64,000 nt of DNA from Candolleomyces eurysporus (GCA_027579435.1 JANBPK010001057.1:1-64000); one strand, 5' to 3'. Shown: positions 35,513 to 48,223, numbered from the stretch's first letter. The notes: generated from the sequence alone by a model not told the origin. Numbers and translations are program-made.

Positions 35513-36857
35513 TCAGACCGAAGTTGTGTATGGCGGTGGTGAAGGGAAGTCTTCCTCTTGCCTATTTGTAATGGGGACTGAGTTCTCAGCAAACCCTGAC
35601 CCCGAGTATTGGCTGGCATGACTGCTGTTCCAAGCACTTTTCGTCATGGGCAGGGACACAGCGCTCAGCCCAGCACCTCCAATATTCCCACCAGATTCTC
35701 CAAGCACCTCTTGCATCTGAATTCCTGCTGCTGAGGGGGGAAGTTGATTGTTTTGCTTGCTTCTCCCTATTGCGGTGAGTAGATTTGTTTCGGAACCAGC
35801 GGCGCTGGGAGCCATTTCGAGGTTCGCGGAATGGCCAATAGTATACGGGGAGGCAAATGTTTGCTCTTGATCTTGTTCGGTCGATAATGTGAGTAAGTCA
35901 GACTACAAGTAGGGAAAAATTGCGGTGCTGACCTTGTCCAAAGACCTTCCTTTTATTACGGCGCCGCACGAAGATGAACCAACACAGAATGCCAAGCGCA
36001 AGAAGTCCAACCAACCCACCCAATACACCTATTACAGTGTGCCGATTCTTGTCTCCACTTTTAGAATCTGCCTGGCTCGAATCTGCACTGCTTGAGCCAC
36101 CGCTTCCAGAGCCTGGAAATGAGCTTGACTCGTCTGTGGCGGCTGGAGCGTAAAAAACAGTACTCGACTCGGAGGATACAGAGGGAATGACCGAGTTGGT
36201 CGTATCCGGAGCGCTGATTGGCCTGCCTGATTCAGATGACACGGACGTTGTCACGGTGGATGAAGGGGGTGCCGGAGTACTAGTTGTACTTGTACTACTG
36301 CTTGGTGGCGAGTCAATTCCTGATTGTACAGGTCCTGGACCCGCTGTGTACCCTCCAATATACACCGCATCCAAACACAAGAATCCTTGGTTGTCTGGTG
36401 TTATGTTCCTAATGACCAGTTGGCGCTTAACTGAATTGTCCGTTAACTGGGGTGACGCGTATAACTGAACGCCGTACGTCGGGGAAGGCGTCTGCTCAAG
36501 TATAACTCTGTTCTGAGCGATGATCGTACTCGAAGATTCACCCTGAAGAACAAACGCGAGGTTAAGCGTCGCGTTTTCGGCAACACCGTCTCGACGATGG
36601 ATCGTTCCGATGACTCGTATCGAGGTTCCTGCAAAAATTCCAGTGAATGAGCTAACATGGAACGTTCGCACTTCCTGCTTAACGTCTCTTCGGAGAAGGA
36701 TCAGAAACTCACCGTAGAAATCGATCGTAGCTGTCGCCCCATTGCTACTCGTCCATGAAGTCGTCTCTCTGTATTCCCTCCAATATCCGCCTTTCCCCCA
36801 CACTTCATCGAAATAAGTTATAGCGGGATCTCTATTATCGAGGACGGTTTCTGACAT
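35513..36857 (-). CDS. Single-pass membrane protein, DDRxP/PPxY family copy 3
   Basis: Exon 1 from ATG 36857: MSETVLDNRDPAITYFDEVW with ATATIDFYG before the intron. Exon 2: TSIRVIGTIHRR, VQLYASPQLTD, DNQGFLCLDAVYIGGYTAG, a Ser/Thr/Pro-rich stalk of about 110 residues, the helix GVLGGLVGLLALGILCWFIF and RRRNKRK. The last exon (about 35870-35513) ends SPPPYTTSV. It is very close in sequence to copy 4, including the ends, so the two arose by a recent duplication. Ser/Thr density suggests O-glycosylation. Confidence 0.82.
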
Positions 36858-38232
36858 TGTTTATGGGCCTTGATATCGGAAGAGAAAGGAATGTAGGCTA
36901 GTTGGGAGAAAGAATGTGGGGAACGGAAGTAACCTCAATAGCACAATGCGAGCCGACTTATGACCGCGTTCTTTAAACCTTATGAAAGTGTCGGGAAAAT
37001 GTCAGCATCTGGAAGCGCAGCCCAATCAAGGGTAAGGGAACAGATCATTGTTTCATGATGATACTTGTTGATTCAGAGTCACGATATGATGGCCTCACCG
37101 CCTGGGAATACGTTAACGCCCTGGAGCCAACTTCGACACAACTGGTTGGCAACGTTGTTTCGGACGCTAGAGACTGGCGCACAGGCGCTCGTCTTGCTCT
37201 AGTCCCGAATCCTGGGGTAAAGGTCAATACAAGGAGAGGAGCCCAAGGAGTTGAATCGTCAACAATGATGTAGTACAGATTCCAATCGGCTATGGGCGGC
37301 TGGCAAACCGCCCAAGCTTTCCTCCGGTGATTCCGGTTCCAACGTAGACGGGTTCACGGAATGTGTCTTCATGACAGTGCCTCTCCAAGTCCCTGTTACG
37401 TTGTCTTCATACATAGCAAGCGATAACCCCCGCCAAGGCCCACCGAGGACACCGAATGTTTTGTTGAGGTCTAGACGCCCGTGGCTTGCGGGGGGAAGGA
37501 ATCAAGGAAGGAGTTTTGAACAGCCAAGGATTTAAGGCGCCGAGGAGCCGCCTTAAGCGATGTCAAAGAGTGCAGACAGATCTCTTTCAAACTTTGTCAT
37601 GCCGTCAGTTATGGTGTATCGCTTGCGGCCTTTTTGCAAGTGTTTCGATGTCTCTAGAAGTACAGATCGGCCATGGATTTCGATAAAAATATGGACGCCT
37701 AAGCAAAATACATTACATAGGATGAGCCAAGTCCACAGGACGTGCTTGTGTCATGCAACACACCAGGTTCGACTATTTTAGCGTAGATGCGCGTAAGATC
37801 ATCTGTCGGTGCTCGGTCCAGGCGTCGAAATGGGCTTCAATCACAAAATAAGCTTTTCAGATATATGGGCGGGATTTGGGCGCTGGCTCGGAGGAAGTAA
37901 ATGTACCGCTGAGATCCAAAGGATGGCGAGCCGCATTGGAACGGTATATTAAATCAGCACTGTGATGAGGATGAGTGCTTCCGAGCATGATCGTCCACAC
38001 CCTTACAAGTCCAAGGATACATGGTTTTCAGCAATCTTCTCCTTCAGAACCAATCGTTTTTGACCCTTCCAAGACCATGGTGCTCAGCCGGTCAGAACAG
38101 GAATACCAAGACTTACAAGCCACCTAGCTGACCTTGCTCAGCGCCGAGTGATCAGACCCTGGCTACTCCACCGTCGCTCATGACTTCATAAACAATTTGA
38201 GCAATGGGGAGTACTAATTGGTTATGCAATTA
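36858..38232. other. Spacer; left part is the duplicated 5' flank of copy 3
   Basis: 36858-37470 aligns with 39594-40200 (shared CGATATGATGGCC, CCAACT/CCGAGG, AAGGAGAGGAGCCCAAG variants). On the minus strand this flank holds a short coding-like block (YEDNVTGTWRGTVMKT, EPESPEES) also present in the other copy (YEDRVIRTWWGLIMKT, EPKSPVGS). From 37470 to 38232 no feature is supported. Confidence 0.45.
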
Positions 38233-39593
38233 TCAGACCGAAGTTGTGTACGGCGGTGGCGAAGCTGAGTCGTCTTCTTGTCTACTCATACTGTGGACTG
38301 AGTTCCCAGCAGACCCTGATCCCGAGTATTGGCCGGCAGTACTGCTGTTCCAAGCGCTCTTTGTCGCAGGCGCTGAGACAGCGCTCAGCCCAGAGCTTCC
38401 AATGTTCCCACCAGATCTTCCGAACACCTCTTGCATCTGACCTCCTGCTGATGAGAAGGGAAGGTGATCGTTCTGATTGCTTCGCCTTATTGTGGTGAGT
38501 AAGTGTGTTTCAGAACCGGCAGCGCTGGGAGCCATTTCGGGGTTCGCAGAATGGCCAGTAGCATACGGGGAGGCAAATTTTTGCTCTTGATCTTGTTCGG
38601 TCGAAGGTGTGAGTAAATCAGACTCGAAGTAAAGAAAGGTTGCGGTGCTGACCTTGTACCAAGGCCTTCCTCTTGTTGCGGCGTCGCACGAAGATAAACC
38701 AACACAGAATGCCCAACGCAAGAAGTCCAACCAACCCGCCCAGTACACCTATCACGGTGTGCCGATTCTTGTCCGCACTTTGAGAATTTGCCTGGCTCGA
38801 ATCTGCACGGCCCGAGCCACCGCTACCACTGGCGGAGCCTCCCTCCACTGTTGGCGATGAGCTCGACTCGTCGGTGGCGGCTGGAGCAAAAAGAACACTG
38901 CTCGATTCGGAGGACGCAGAGGGGATGACTGAGGTGGTCGTGTTCGGAGCACTGGTTGGACTGCCCGATTCAGATGACGAGGACGTTGTCACGGTGGATG
39001 AGGTAGGTGCTGGAGAACTGGTGGTACCTGTGCTACTGCTTGGTGGAGAATCGATTCCTGATTGTCTAGGTCCCGGGCCCGCTGTGTAACCTCCGATGTT
39101 CACCGCATCCAAACACAAGAACCCTTGGTTGTCTGGCGTGAGGTTCCGAATGACCAGCTGGCGCTTCACCGAATTGTCTGCTAACTGGGGCGACGCGTAC
39201 AATTGAACGCCGTACTTCGGAGAAGGGGGTTGCTCAAGCCTGGCTCTGTTCTGAGCAATGACGGTACTCGAAGATTCACCCTGAAGAACGAAGGCGAGGT
39301 TGAGCGTCGCGTTTTCGGGGACTCCAGCTCGACGATGGATTGTTCCGATGACTTGTATTGAATTTCCTGTTAACATTCCAAAGATTGAGATTATACTGAG
39401 CGTTCACGCTCCCGCACTCACAATTCCTCTTAAGATCGAAAAGCTTACCGTAGAAGTCGATCGTAGCCGTCGCCTCATTGCTAATCGACCACGAGCTCGT
39501 CTCTCTGTACTCCCTCGAATTTCCACCTTTCCTCCACACTCCATCGACATACGTTATAGCAGGATCTCTATCATCGAGGATCGTCTCCGACAT
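38233..39593 (-). CDS. Single-pass membrane protein, DDRxP/PPxY family copy 4
   Basis: Exon 1 from ATG 39593: MSETILDDRDPAITYVDGVW, ending ATATIDFYG. Exon 2: NSIQVIGTIHRRAGV, VQLYASPQLAD, GFLCLDAVNIGGYTAG, a stalk rich in Ser, Thr and Pro (SESGSPTSAPNTTTSV), the helix GVLGGLVGLLALGILCWFIF and RRRNKRK. The last exon ends SPPPYTTSV, identical to copy 3. The stalk differs from copy 3 by small indels that keep frame. It appears intact. Confidence 0.82.
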
Positions 39594-40245
39594 TGGTATG
39601 AGCCTCGATATCGGAACAGAAGGGAATGTAAGTTAGTTGGGACAAGGAATGTGGGGGATGGAAGCAACCTCGAGAAAACGATACGAGCTGACTTGCGGTC
39701 GCCGGTCGCATTCTTTATATCCTCATGAAAGTGTCAGCGTGTGAGAGCGTAATACAATCAAGGGGGAAAGAGAGCAGATCAGGACGATGCTTGTTGATCC
39801 AGAATGGCGATATGATGGCCACACTGTCTGGGAGTTGATGGACGTCTTTGAGCCGAGGTCGATGCAAAAACAGGTTGACAATGTTTCCTCTGACCCTAGA
39901 AACAGGCGTTCGTCTTGCTTCCAGTCCTAAATCCAGGGACGAAGTTCGATACAAGGAGGGGTGCCCAAGCGACTGAATTGGAGTCGGTGATGTGCCGTAT
40001 AGATTCCAATCACTCATTCATTCATGAGCGGCCAGCGAAACACTTCCCACCGGTGATTTCGGTTCCAATATCAACACCTGCACGGCAAGAGTCTTCATAA
40101 TAAGTCCCCACCAAGTCCTAATTACCCTGTCTTCGTACACAATCAGCAATTGCCAGTAACGTCTCCCAAGGCCTGTCGAAGATGCCGACAGTTTTGTAGG
40201 GTCTAGGCGCCCGTGTGGTGCACTCTTATCGTCATCACTCCGGTT
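39594..40245. repeat. Duplicated 5' flank of DDRxP copy 4
   Basis: Aligns with 36858-37470 upstream of copy 3, showing that the duplicated unit comprised the gene plus at least 600 bases upstream. The block near 40020-40200 on the minus strand (YEDRVIRTWWGLIMKT) is conserved in both, so it may derive from the end of an older gene. Confidence 0.55.
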
Positions 40246-40249
40246 TTCG

Positions 40250-41160
40250 GAGGAGGGATATATGACGATGGGAAATGGCGGGAAGGCTCTCTGCTTTTGG
40301 TGGAGCAGGGACTGGTGCTCAAACGACTGATTGTGGCGCGGAAGACAATCATACAATCATGGGGTGAGAGCGCCTATCCAGAGCGGGTGAATGGAGTGGC
40401 GAAAGGAGGCAGAATTGAATGGGTAACAACTTGGAATGAGTTGTCTTTGGACTTAAGGTGAATGAATGGAGTGGCTGAGATGCGACAACCCGCTCGGACG
40501 CTTTCCCACCTAGTGCTTGCTCAAGTACTCCCGCAGCTGACCTAAAAGGGATCAGAGGAAGGGCAGGTTCAACTAAAATCACAGCGGAGCGGGCATATAG
40601 TCCCACATCTTGTGAGGATAAGAATCGAGACAAGGTACGGCGCTCGTACCAGTTATCACAAGATTGTCTGTTGCGATGATCAATAGCTGGGCAGCTGTGT
40701 CAACAATATCGAATAACGATGGAGACGTGATGAAGACGACGACGACGAGGCTACTTTTCAATTGTGTGGCCGGGATTCGTTGAATGATAACAACGAACAC
40801 GCATCTAGTGCAGATAAGGCGATCAATCCTGGGAGAATCACTATCCACCAATATTCAACCGCGCAGAGAACGTAGCACTGGTACAGGTAAGTGATGAATC
40901 CGGTCTGTGAACGTCGGAAGCCAGACGTACCAGGAGTGTACCCCATATTGTCACAATAAACACTGCGTAAAATGGTTCGCCCTTTGCTTCCTAGACATGG
41001 AAGTTGGGAAAGTCCCGAATGCTAGTTTTGTTCAGCGATCGAACTGCACTGCCACGTTGAGAAAGGCAGAGCAAGCCTTTACAGCTGTTACAAACCCACT
41101 GATCGCTGTACATCTCCTTCGACCTTTCGAAAGGCTTAGGCAGGGGCTATAGATCGCCAT
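40250..41160 (-). pseudogene. Decayed 7TM array family gene (copy 3)
   Basis: Readable blocks in family order on the minus strand: MAIYSPCLSL with KGRRRCTAISGFVTAVKA (about 41150-41080), YQCYVLCAVEYWWIVILPGL (about 40880-40820), SRFLSSQDVGLYARSAVILV (about 40630-40570), EPALPLIPF and a remnant of SPHMI at about 40360. They lie in different frames with stops between, and helix 5 is barely recognisable. It has no intact start. A dead copy. Confidence 0.75.
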
Positions 41161-42545
41161 GAAGAGGCGTTACCTAACGCAGACATGGAGCGCGTATGAT
41201 GCGTTCAGGTCTCCTAAGCCAATTTGGTTCTTGCAGCCAACGGACTTCGACCAGGTTCAGGGGGTAATTCGAGTAGAGGATTCTAGCCGCGGCTGTATAT
41301 GCCTTGTGAGATTAGTCTGGCGTGATGGCTAGACCCAAGATAACAGCATCTGTGCATATCGCAGTATCGCAGTATCGCCTCCTTGAAAATATGCGTAAGG
41401 TTGGAGAGCTGGCTTGCGCGAATTGCACTGAGGTTGACAGATTTCTGAGGAGGGACGGCGAGCTGCACTCATGAGGGGTGACGCTTCAAAAGATTGAACC
41501 AGCTTATGGGGAGGAATGCTTCTCAGAGGATTGCTGCCCGTAAGAACCAGACGTCTTCTTCAGGAGTCACCTTCGAAAGCAGATCTATGGCCTCTCGAGC
41601 ACATGAAACGGGGAAACGACGAAGGTCTCTACCGGGATGAGTATACAGACATTGAGGATTGTTACCAGTAGTTGAACGCACATTCGCATCACAATCCGAA
41701 CCCCTGCAATATAACGCCACTCGCGCAAGATCTTCAGCTGTAATCCCCTCCCTTGTCCAACCCGGGAACGGCTTGGCTGGCACTAAAGCTATCCCTCCAG
41801 AGGTACGAAATTGTCACTATGTGCTCCCGAATTAGATGACGAGCTCTTTCGGTGATCTGCGAAAGGTGATAGTATGGGCTGGTGCGTAGGAAGTGGTTTT
41901 GATAGGATTCCGGGACCCAAGTGTGTGAAGCATAGGTACGTTAGGCAGGGGAGTCCTGGTTGAGCCGTTGGATTAAACTCGGAGGGTAGTTGGCCAAGCG
42001 GTTGATAAGGGGGCCGTTGTCCGTAGATCTGCAACGGGGCCGAAAAGTACCACACCCAAGTTGAGGCGGAATAACTGGATCGACCAACGCACCTTCGAGA
42101 TGCCGAGAATTCATGCAACCAGCAGGCAATTGGAAGTGCGCAAGGACTCGGAAGACTTCCCGCTCGTCAAGGCCGAAATTCTCCTTCGTCGGGTTCAGGT
42201 TGGTGATTGGGTGCAAAACGGGAGAGCTCCTGTTCTTGTCGCGTCCAGGACTTGGCTGCAAACGGACGCGATTGGTGGTGAAAGCCAAAGTATACGCTTC
42301 ACGTACCTCCAGACTGCAACACGATCATCGCCTGTGTTTCGGTAATGATTCATTTCGGAGACGCATCACAGACGCGTTGGTTCGAGAATCAGGTTTCAGT
42401 GTTTGCATCAGTGGTGAATGCCAAATCTCGGCATCCGGATCCACCGCAAGCCTGAACTCATCGACGGGCAGATCAAGCTCCAGTTTTTCCCCAAATCATC
42501 TCTTTGGGACGGGTAGTATTCAAGTTTTCGCTGTATATTCCCAGG
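41161..42545. other. Stretch with an unassigned open frame
   Basis: A minus frame at 41523-41783 (EGITAEDLARVALYCRGSDC, PVSCAREAIDLLSKVTPEED) looks coding in composition, with paired cysteines, and may be the last exon of an unknown or decayed gene. Neighbouring minus frames 41789-42288 lack recognisable features. No start, family or partner exon is established. Confidence 0.3.
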
Positions 42546-42549
42546 CTAC

Positions 42550-43080
42550 ATCATGATGCTTGTGCTTGTCGCAATTGAAACTTACTTTGGTCATTTCCCA
42601 TTCGATACCTTCCGCTAACACCACTGATCGTAATCGTTCCGAAGGCAGAGCAGGAAAGACATCGCATAGCCTCTCTTCTGGAGTCTATAACAGATTCGGA
42701 GACAACCAAGTGAATTGGTCGACACCCAAAGGCCGTACAGCCGAATCTTCTTTGTAGCACTAGGATATATCAACAGCGTTCAGTTCAGGTCCAAATCATT
42801 CCGGTCCAAGATAGATATGAAACAACGAATTAGGCCGCTCCTCTTCATCCTGAGCTGCGTGAGAACGCGATGCCTGGATCTTCCTTCATGCGCTATGAGA
42901 TAAAACGTTGTCTTCCAGCGAGAAGCAATCATGATAGGGTAAGACCATCAACGGGCCCACCTCGTTCTTCTCGGGAGTAGCTTCATGAAGAAAGGTACTC
43001 AAAAACTATACTTTTCACAATTGATAGGGTCCATGTCAGGGAGCCGATGATAGAGAAGGACACTGACGCCGGTGCCTACA
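42550..43080 (-). pseudogene. Remnant of unknown gene X (copy A)
   Basis: Blocks on the minus strand: FLHEATPEKNEVGPLMVLP (about 43000-42945), YHDCFSLEDNVLSHSA, SHAAQDEEERPNSLFHIYLG (about 42870-42800), VDQFTWLSPNLL and CDVFPALPSERLRSVV. Each has a counterpart in copy B (FPHEATIEKELKALMALP, DHDSFSLEDNLLSHSA, SLFHIYLGG). Stops and frame changes separate them. No known domain is recognised. Confidence 0.5.
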
Positions 43081-43236
43081 AACTGGGCTGTTTCGGGCGC
43101 TTCGAGCATTTCGTTTTCTTCCCTCTTTCCATCTTCTAGTTCCCATCCTGTGTTAACCCTCTAATCTACCTTTATTTCATGCTCCACGGCTGATATACTA
43201 CATCTATACCAATAAGGCACTCACTAGTCCCTCGAA

Positions 43237-43622
43237 TGTCAAGCTTTGTGCTTGGCGAGATGCTGTATTGTGACGAGAACGCGAAGTGGCGAAGGGGCGG
43301 TATTTTGAGTGGCTGGTCAACGGCGATGGGAAGTGCGCATGGCTAGGTAAGTAAGTACTTCAAATTCAAAATTTTTTGCTAAGCGGGATGCCATATCTGA
43401 GGGATGGTAGAGGGAGGCGCCATTTTGAGCGGCTAGTCAAGGTGGTGGTGGGGAAGGGACGTACCAGAGGTGAATCGCATTTCAATTCACCCCTTTGACA
43501 CCCACAATGGACAAGCTTCACAATCGTTCGCCTTCGCGATGAACGACGGTTCCTAGCTTCCAGTAACGATTGGCAGTGCATGACGCGTTGCGAAGAAGCC
43601 CGGGGCATGGCGGTGTGATAAC
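43237..43622. repeat. About 390-base repeat R, left copy
   Basis: Aligns along its whole length with 49099-49492 (shared CAAGCTTTGTGCT, GGGATGCCATATCT, CACAATGGACAAGCTTCACA). On the plus strand both begin with a coding-like block (SSFVLGEMLYCDENAKW here, SSFVLDGMLYYDGNARW there). It sits on the 3' side of a 7TM gene in each case. Confidence 0.75.
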
Positions 43623-43771
43623 TACTCACGGCCTCATGGCGAGGTTAGATTGATAGTCAAGGCACATCTATAAGGCGTGAGTTCATATAAAAATACAAGA
43701 ACAACGGGATCGAAAGACTACAGAAAGGCTCGAGTACATATTTAACTTCTTCACGACCACCGGATCGATCC

Positions 43772-45083
43772 CTACCCGGCCTTCTCAACATCCCCATCGT
43801 CGTTCCCCTTCTCCTGCGTGATGTGGATAATAGATGTCTGGGTCTGACTAGGTTCACCAATGCTGGAACTCATTCCTTGTTCGGTATCAAGATCGCGGTT
43901 CCGACCGAACTCGCGATTCAACGTCGATTGGAGGGAAGATGATTCGGCAGTTCGGTGAGCAAATTGCATGGGGTTGATTACGACACCGTCCTTGACTGAG
44001 GGGAATTTAGTGAAGGAGCGGCCAGTGGTGACGCGGAATATGATCATGTGTGGTGATAGCGTCTTTTTAATACAGATTTCAATAAGATCCCACTCGCTGA
44101 AAGCCTCAACTGCCTGAACTTACGCAGAATGAGTAAAAAAAGGCCGTCGAATAAGTAAGCGCAGACAAGGAATCCTGGGGCACGGCGAAGTGGGGAATTC
44201 GATAATTGTTGTAGTATCGATACGATGATGCCAAAGATGGTGAGTGGTGCAGCGGATTCAATGAGGATGGCAATCACTCCGGTATAGAGTCGCACATCCG
44301 CTGATGGAAAGAGCTTTGCCAGGGTCTGCCGTGCACGAAGAAGGCGGAATGTAATCAACGTCGTGACAATGATGTTGGTTGACACAGTTAGCAGGGTGGA
44401 AGCGACTGAGGATACCCTACTACTATTCTTGCCTTCACTGCCTTGGTGAAGTGACGTGAAGAAGAAAGCTATGGTTGTGATTCCGGGCGATTTTGATCGA
44501 CATGAATCACGCTTCGAAGTGCATGACACAGACCTAGAGCAGACAGGGACGTCATCATCGGCAGGATTGTCACCCACCAATATTCCACGCAAACGATATA
44601 ACAGCGATATACCTTGGCAAACGGCTGGAAAAAATCAGGGTACCACTCTCACCAACAGTACGTCCCCAGCCATAATAACCAGCCCAATGGCCGCAATGCT
44701 AACTATGTACTCCCATTCTCTTTGATAGGTGCTAAATAGCTCTGCCCAATGATCCAGTGAGGTGGACTTGAGCAGTACTTGGAAGTAATGCGGCATGTCA
44801 AGTGACGCACTAAGCGCGGATAAAGTTGTTATTATGAAACTGGCTGCTATGTATCTTTTGCGACCCTTCCTAAGCGGCCGTGGCGTCTCCAAGAAAACTG
44901 AGAGACCATATAGCGCCATGAACAGATGGATACCTGGAGTTGTTGGGAGCATACTGAGCATTGATTTGCGTGGTTCACATATATGGAAATTGACATACCA
45001 GTCACAACCATGGAGATGCTAAAATTTGCGTAAATGGCTCGAGCTGATGCTGTGAGCAGGAGTTTCCGCTTATCATCGCTCAT
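43772..45083 (-). CDS. Seven-helix membrane protein, 7TM array family copy 4
   Basis: From ATG 45083: MSDDKRKLLLTASARAIYAN, FSISMVVTG, intron, IHLFMALYGLSVFLETPRPL, RKGRKRYIAASFIITTLSAL, a third exon with VYRCYIVCVEYWW and ILPMMTSLSALGL, the exon with LLTVSTNIIVTTLITFRLLR and GVIAILIESAAPLTIFGII, then SPHMIIFRVTTGRSF and a tail ending DDGDVEKAG. All seven helices are present. The exon pattern agrees with copy 1. The tail has Asp/Glu and Thr/Gln-rich segments. Gene X fragments flank it on both sides, as they do copy 5, so gene plus neighbour were duplicated together. Confidence 0.83.
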
Positions 45084-45129
45084 TGCTGCTGCCTCGAGCC
45101 GGGTCTGGTAAGGGTTGATCTACTCCCTC

Positions 45130-45690
45130 ATTCTCAATCGTTTATATATATCTCCAATTCATTGCGCTTCTGCAGACACTGATTGTGATCGTCCTGAAGG
45201 CAGAGCAGGAGAAACATCCCGCACCATCTTTTCTATATCCTATGACAGATTTGGAGTTAACCAAGTGAATTTGTCGAAGCCCAAGGCCCATACGGAAGAC
45301 GCTTCTTTCGGAGATACTATCAACGGCGTCCAGGTCAAAAGTATTCCAGTCTATCTCCGCCATCTTGCCTAATACCTCCAAGATAGATATGGAACAACGA
45401 ATAGGGCTCCTCTTCATCCCGAGCTGCGTGAGAACGCGATGCCTGGATCTTCCCTCACGCGCTGTGAGATAGCAAATTGTCTTCCAGCGAGAAGCTATCA
45501 TGATCGGGTAGGGCCATCAACGCTTTCAACTCCTTCTCGATAGTAGCTTCATGAGGGAAGATACTCAAAAAGACTGTACCTGTCTTAATCGATAGAGTCC
45601 AGGTCAGGGAACCGATCATCGTGAAGGCTACCGACGCCTGCGCCCAGGCTCCACCGGTGATAAGATTTGTAGGGGAAGGTACTCAGGACC
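45130..45690 (-). pseudogene. Remnant of unknown gene X (copy B)
   Basis: The longest readable copy. On the minus strand: SVAFTMIGSLTWTLSI, FLSIFPHEATIEKELKALMA, LPDHDSFSLEDNLLSHSA, then in shifted frames SLFHIYLGG, DWNTFDLDAVDSISERSVF and CFSCSAFRTITI. A terminal stop after LSHSA and changes of frame indicate decay unless introns explain them. At DNA level 45190-45330 aligns with 42640-42775 of copy A. The function is unknown. Confidence 0.5.
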
Positions 45691-45699
45691 TTATCTATT

Positions 45700-46685
45700 T
45701 GCACTACGTGAGGAATCCGCATCCACCGCTAGAGGCGTCTGTGACAAAAATGGAAGGATAAGACTGATGGACGTGTCGACGACGACAACGAGAGCGACGA
45801 GAGAGGACTATTCAAGTGACACAGTTGACTGAAGCCTTATTGTAAATAGATACAGTAGGAGCTATATATACTAAAAGTCTGTGGAGTAAACAATAGGAGT
45901 TTGTGAGACGTATGATGAAATACTGGAGTGATGAGAGCATCGACATAATAATACTCAACAGTCTGTGCGCCTGGTCGTGTGTGATACGCCGTGGTATTTG
46001 TCAATCAGGGATGTCGACAAGGTTGCACCTGATGTGTGGGAGCACAGATCAAGAGAAGTGTACAGGAGTGCGTTCTGGGGTAAGGAGAATAAGTAAACAG
46101 ATAAGCCCAGAGAGTAGCAGTGAGGTCATATGTTCCAACCTCTGTTCTCGTTCCGACTCTTGAGCGTCCTGGGTTGCCAACTTTCAAAAAGTGCTGACTC
46201 CGGAAGTATCCCAGCATTGAATGAAGAGAAGCAGCGGTCTGTCAGGCGGATACTTGGAGGCTCATTAGCAGTTATTCTTTGCAAAAGATAAAACCCAAAC
46301 TGTGGAGGGAGAAGAAAGGGAGAGAGAGATGAGTAGTAGGTGTCAAGCCCGTAGGTGGTGGTGTGATAACAATTGACCCAACAACTCATCAACCCGCTCA
46401 AACCCGGATTCAACGCCGTTCTTGACAGCCTACTCCACAAGTCATAACCAAACGCCTGAATTGGTCAACCGAATCTAAATTGAACATGACTCTCATGTCC
46501 TGTCGCCGATTGTGAATGCTATTGTGGGACTTTCGTTGAAAAGATGGACAGGAAGAAACACACGAGATAGAATATCAATACAGACAAAAGCAGATAGAAA
46601 TACAACACACTACGACTATACGCAAGGCTCGAGTTGGCTGGAGCGGATATTCAGCTTCCTCACGGCCAACGGGCCGGATCAATCC
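45700..46685. other. Spacer between gene X copy B and 7TM copy 5
   Basis: The last 180 bases are homologous to the sequence 3' of 7TM copy 4 and of the decayed copy 6. The rest has no supported feature. Confidence 0.4.
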
Positions 46686-48017
46686 CTACGCGACCTTCTC
46701 GACATCCCCATCGTCGTTTTGCTTCTCCTGCGCGATGTAGATAATAGATGACTGGGTCTGCGTGAGTTCACCAATGCTGGCACTCGGTCCTTGTTCGGTA
46801 TCTGCATCACGGCTTCGGTCAAACTTGTCATTAAACGTCGATTGGAGGGAAGTTGATTCAGCAGTTTGGTGGGCAAATTGAATAGGGTTGGTTGGAACAC
46901 CGTCCTTGGCTGAGGGAAATTTGGTGAAGGAGCGGCCAGTGGTGATACGGAATATGATCATGTGGGGCGATAATGCCTTTCAGTAAAGTCAACAAATTAG
47001 CAATGATGGCAATTCCTCGATCAGCCCAACTCACGCAGAATGAGTAGAAAAGGCCCTGGGATACATAGACGCAGACGATAAATCCCGAGGATCTACGAGG
47101 TACAGGGACCCATAAGTTTTCGAGTATAGCTTTGGCAATGCCGAAGATGGTGAGTGGCGCGGCGGATTCAATGAGAATAGCAATCACTCCGGTATAGAGT
47201 TGCGCATTTGCTGATGGCAAGAACCTTGCCAAAGTCCGGCGTGCGCGAAGAAGACGGAATGTGATCAAAGTTGTGACAACGACGTTGGTAGAGACAATTA
47301 GAAGTGTGAACGCGGTTGAATAACGGTGAATATCGCTGTCTGGGGCGTCTTTGTAACGCTGCATGAAGAAGAGAACTGTGCGTTGTGTTCAGCCAATTCA
47401 ATCAGCATGAATCGTAGTTTGAAGCGGACCCAAAACAGACCTATTCCAGACAGGGACGTTATCATGGGCAGGATCGCCATCCACCAATACTCCACGCAAA
47501 CTATGTAGCACCGATACACCTGTCGCAAACAATCTGTGAGCCTTGCGAGACAGGTGAGAAGAGCCAAGGTGCCACCCTCACCAGCAGTGCGTCCCCAATC
47601 ACAAAAATTAAACCAGTGGATACGTTGCCAACCAAATTCTTCCAGTTTTCATCACTAGCTCTTGATAGCTCAAGCCAATGACCCGGTGAGGTGGACTTAA
47701 AGAGTATTTGAAAGTAGCTTGCCATGTCAAGAGACGCTTGCAAGGCAGATGCCGCTGTTATGACAAGACTGGCTGCTATGTATCTCTTTCGGCCCTTCCT
47801 AAGAGGCTCTGGCGTCTCCAGGAAAACGGAGAGACCATATAACGCCATGAACAGATGGATACCTGGTATCGTTAGGAGAATATTGCATATTATTTGGCAT
47901 GGTCCACAGATATATACAAAGTGACATACCAATCTCCACCATAGTAATGGTATAATTTGCATAGATGACTCGAGCTGCTACAAGGTGCAGTTGTTCCAGA
48001 TGATGGTCGCTCATCAC
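46686..48017 (-). CDS. Seven-helix membrane protein, 7TM array family copy 5
   Basis: The first exon (ATG 48017 or 48014) reads MSDHHLEQLHLVAARVIYAN, YTITMVEIG. Next come IHLFMALYGLSVFLETPEPL, RKGRKRYIAASLVITAASAL, LIFVIGDALLV, the short exon VYRCYIVCVEYWWMAILPMI, the large exon with FTLLIVSTNVVVTTLITFRL and GVIAILIESAAPLTIFGIA, and the last exon SPHMIIFRITTGRSF with a tail ending DDGDVEKVA. It is closest to copy 4, including the tail. It appears intact. Which of the two adjacent ATGs is used cannot be decided. Confidence 0.83.
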
Positions 48018-48223
48018 TACTGCCCCTTGACCCGAGTTAGTTAAGCAATGATCTACGACCTCATTTTCACCTCCTTAAGTATCAATAGGCTTCCTCTCGC
48101 ACGGATTGCGGTGATTATGAGGCAAAGCAAGAGGAACCATCTGGTCTATCTCTTCCAGGTCAATGATGCAATACATGATGATTTGACAGAACCTTTTGAT
48201 CAATGCTCAATGCTGCGCTGGAC

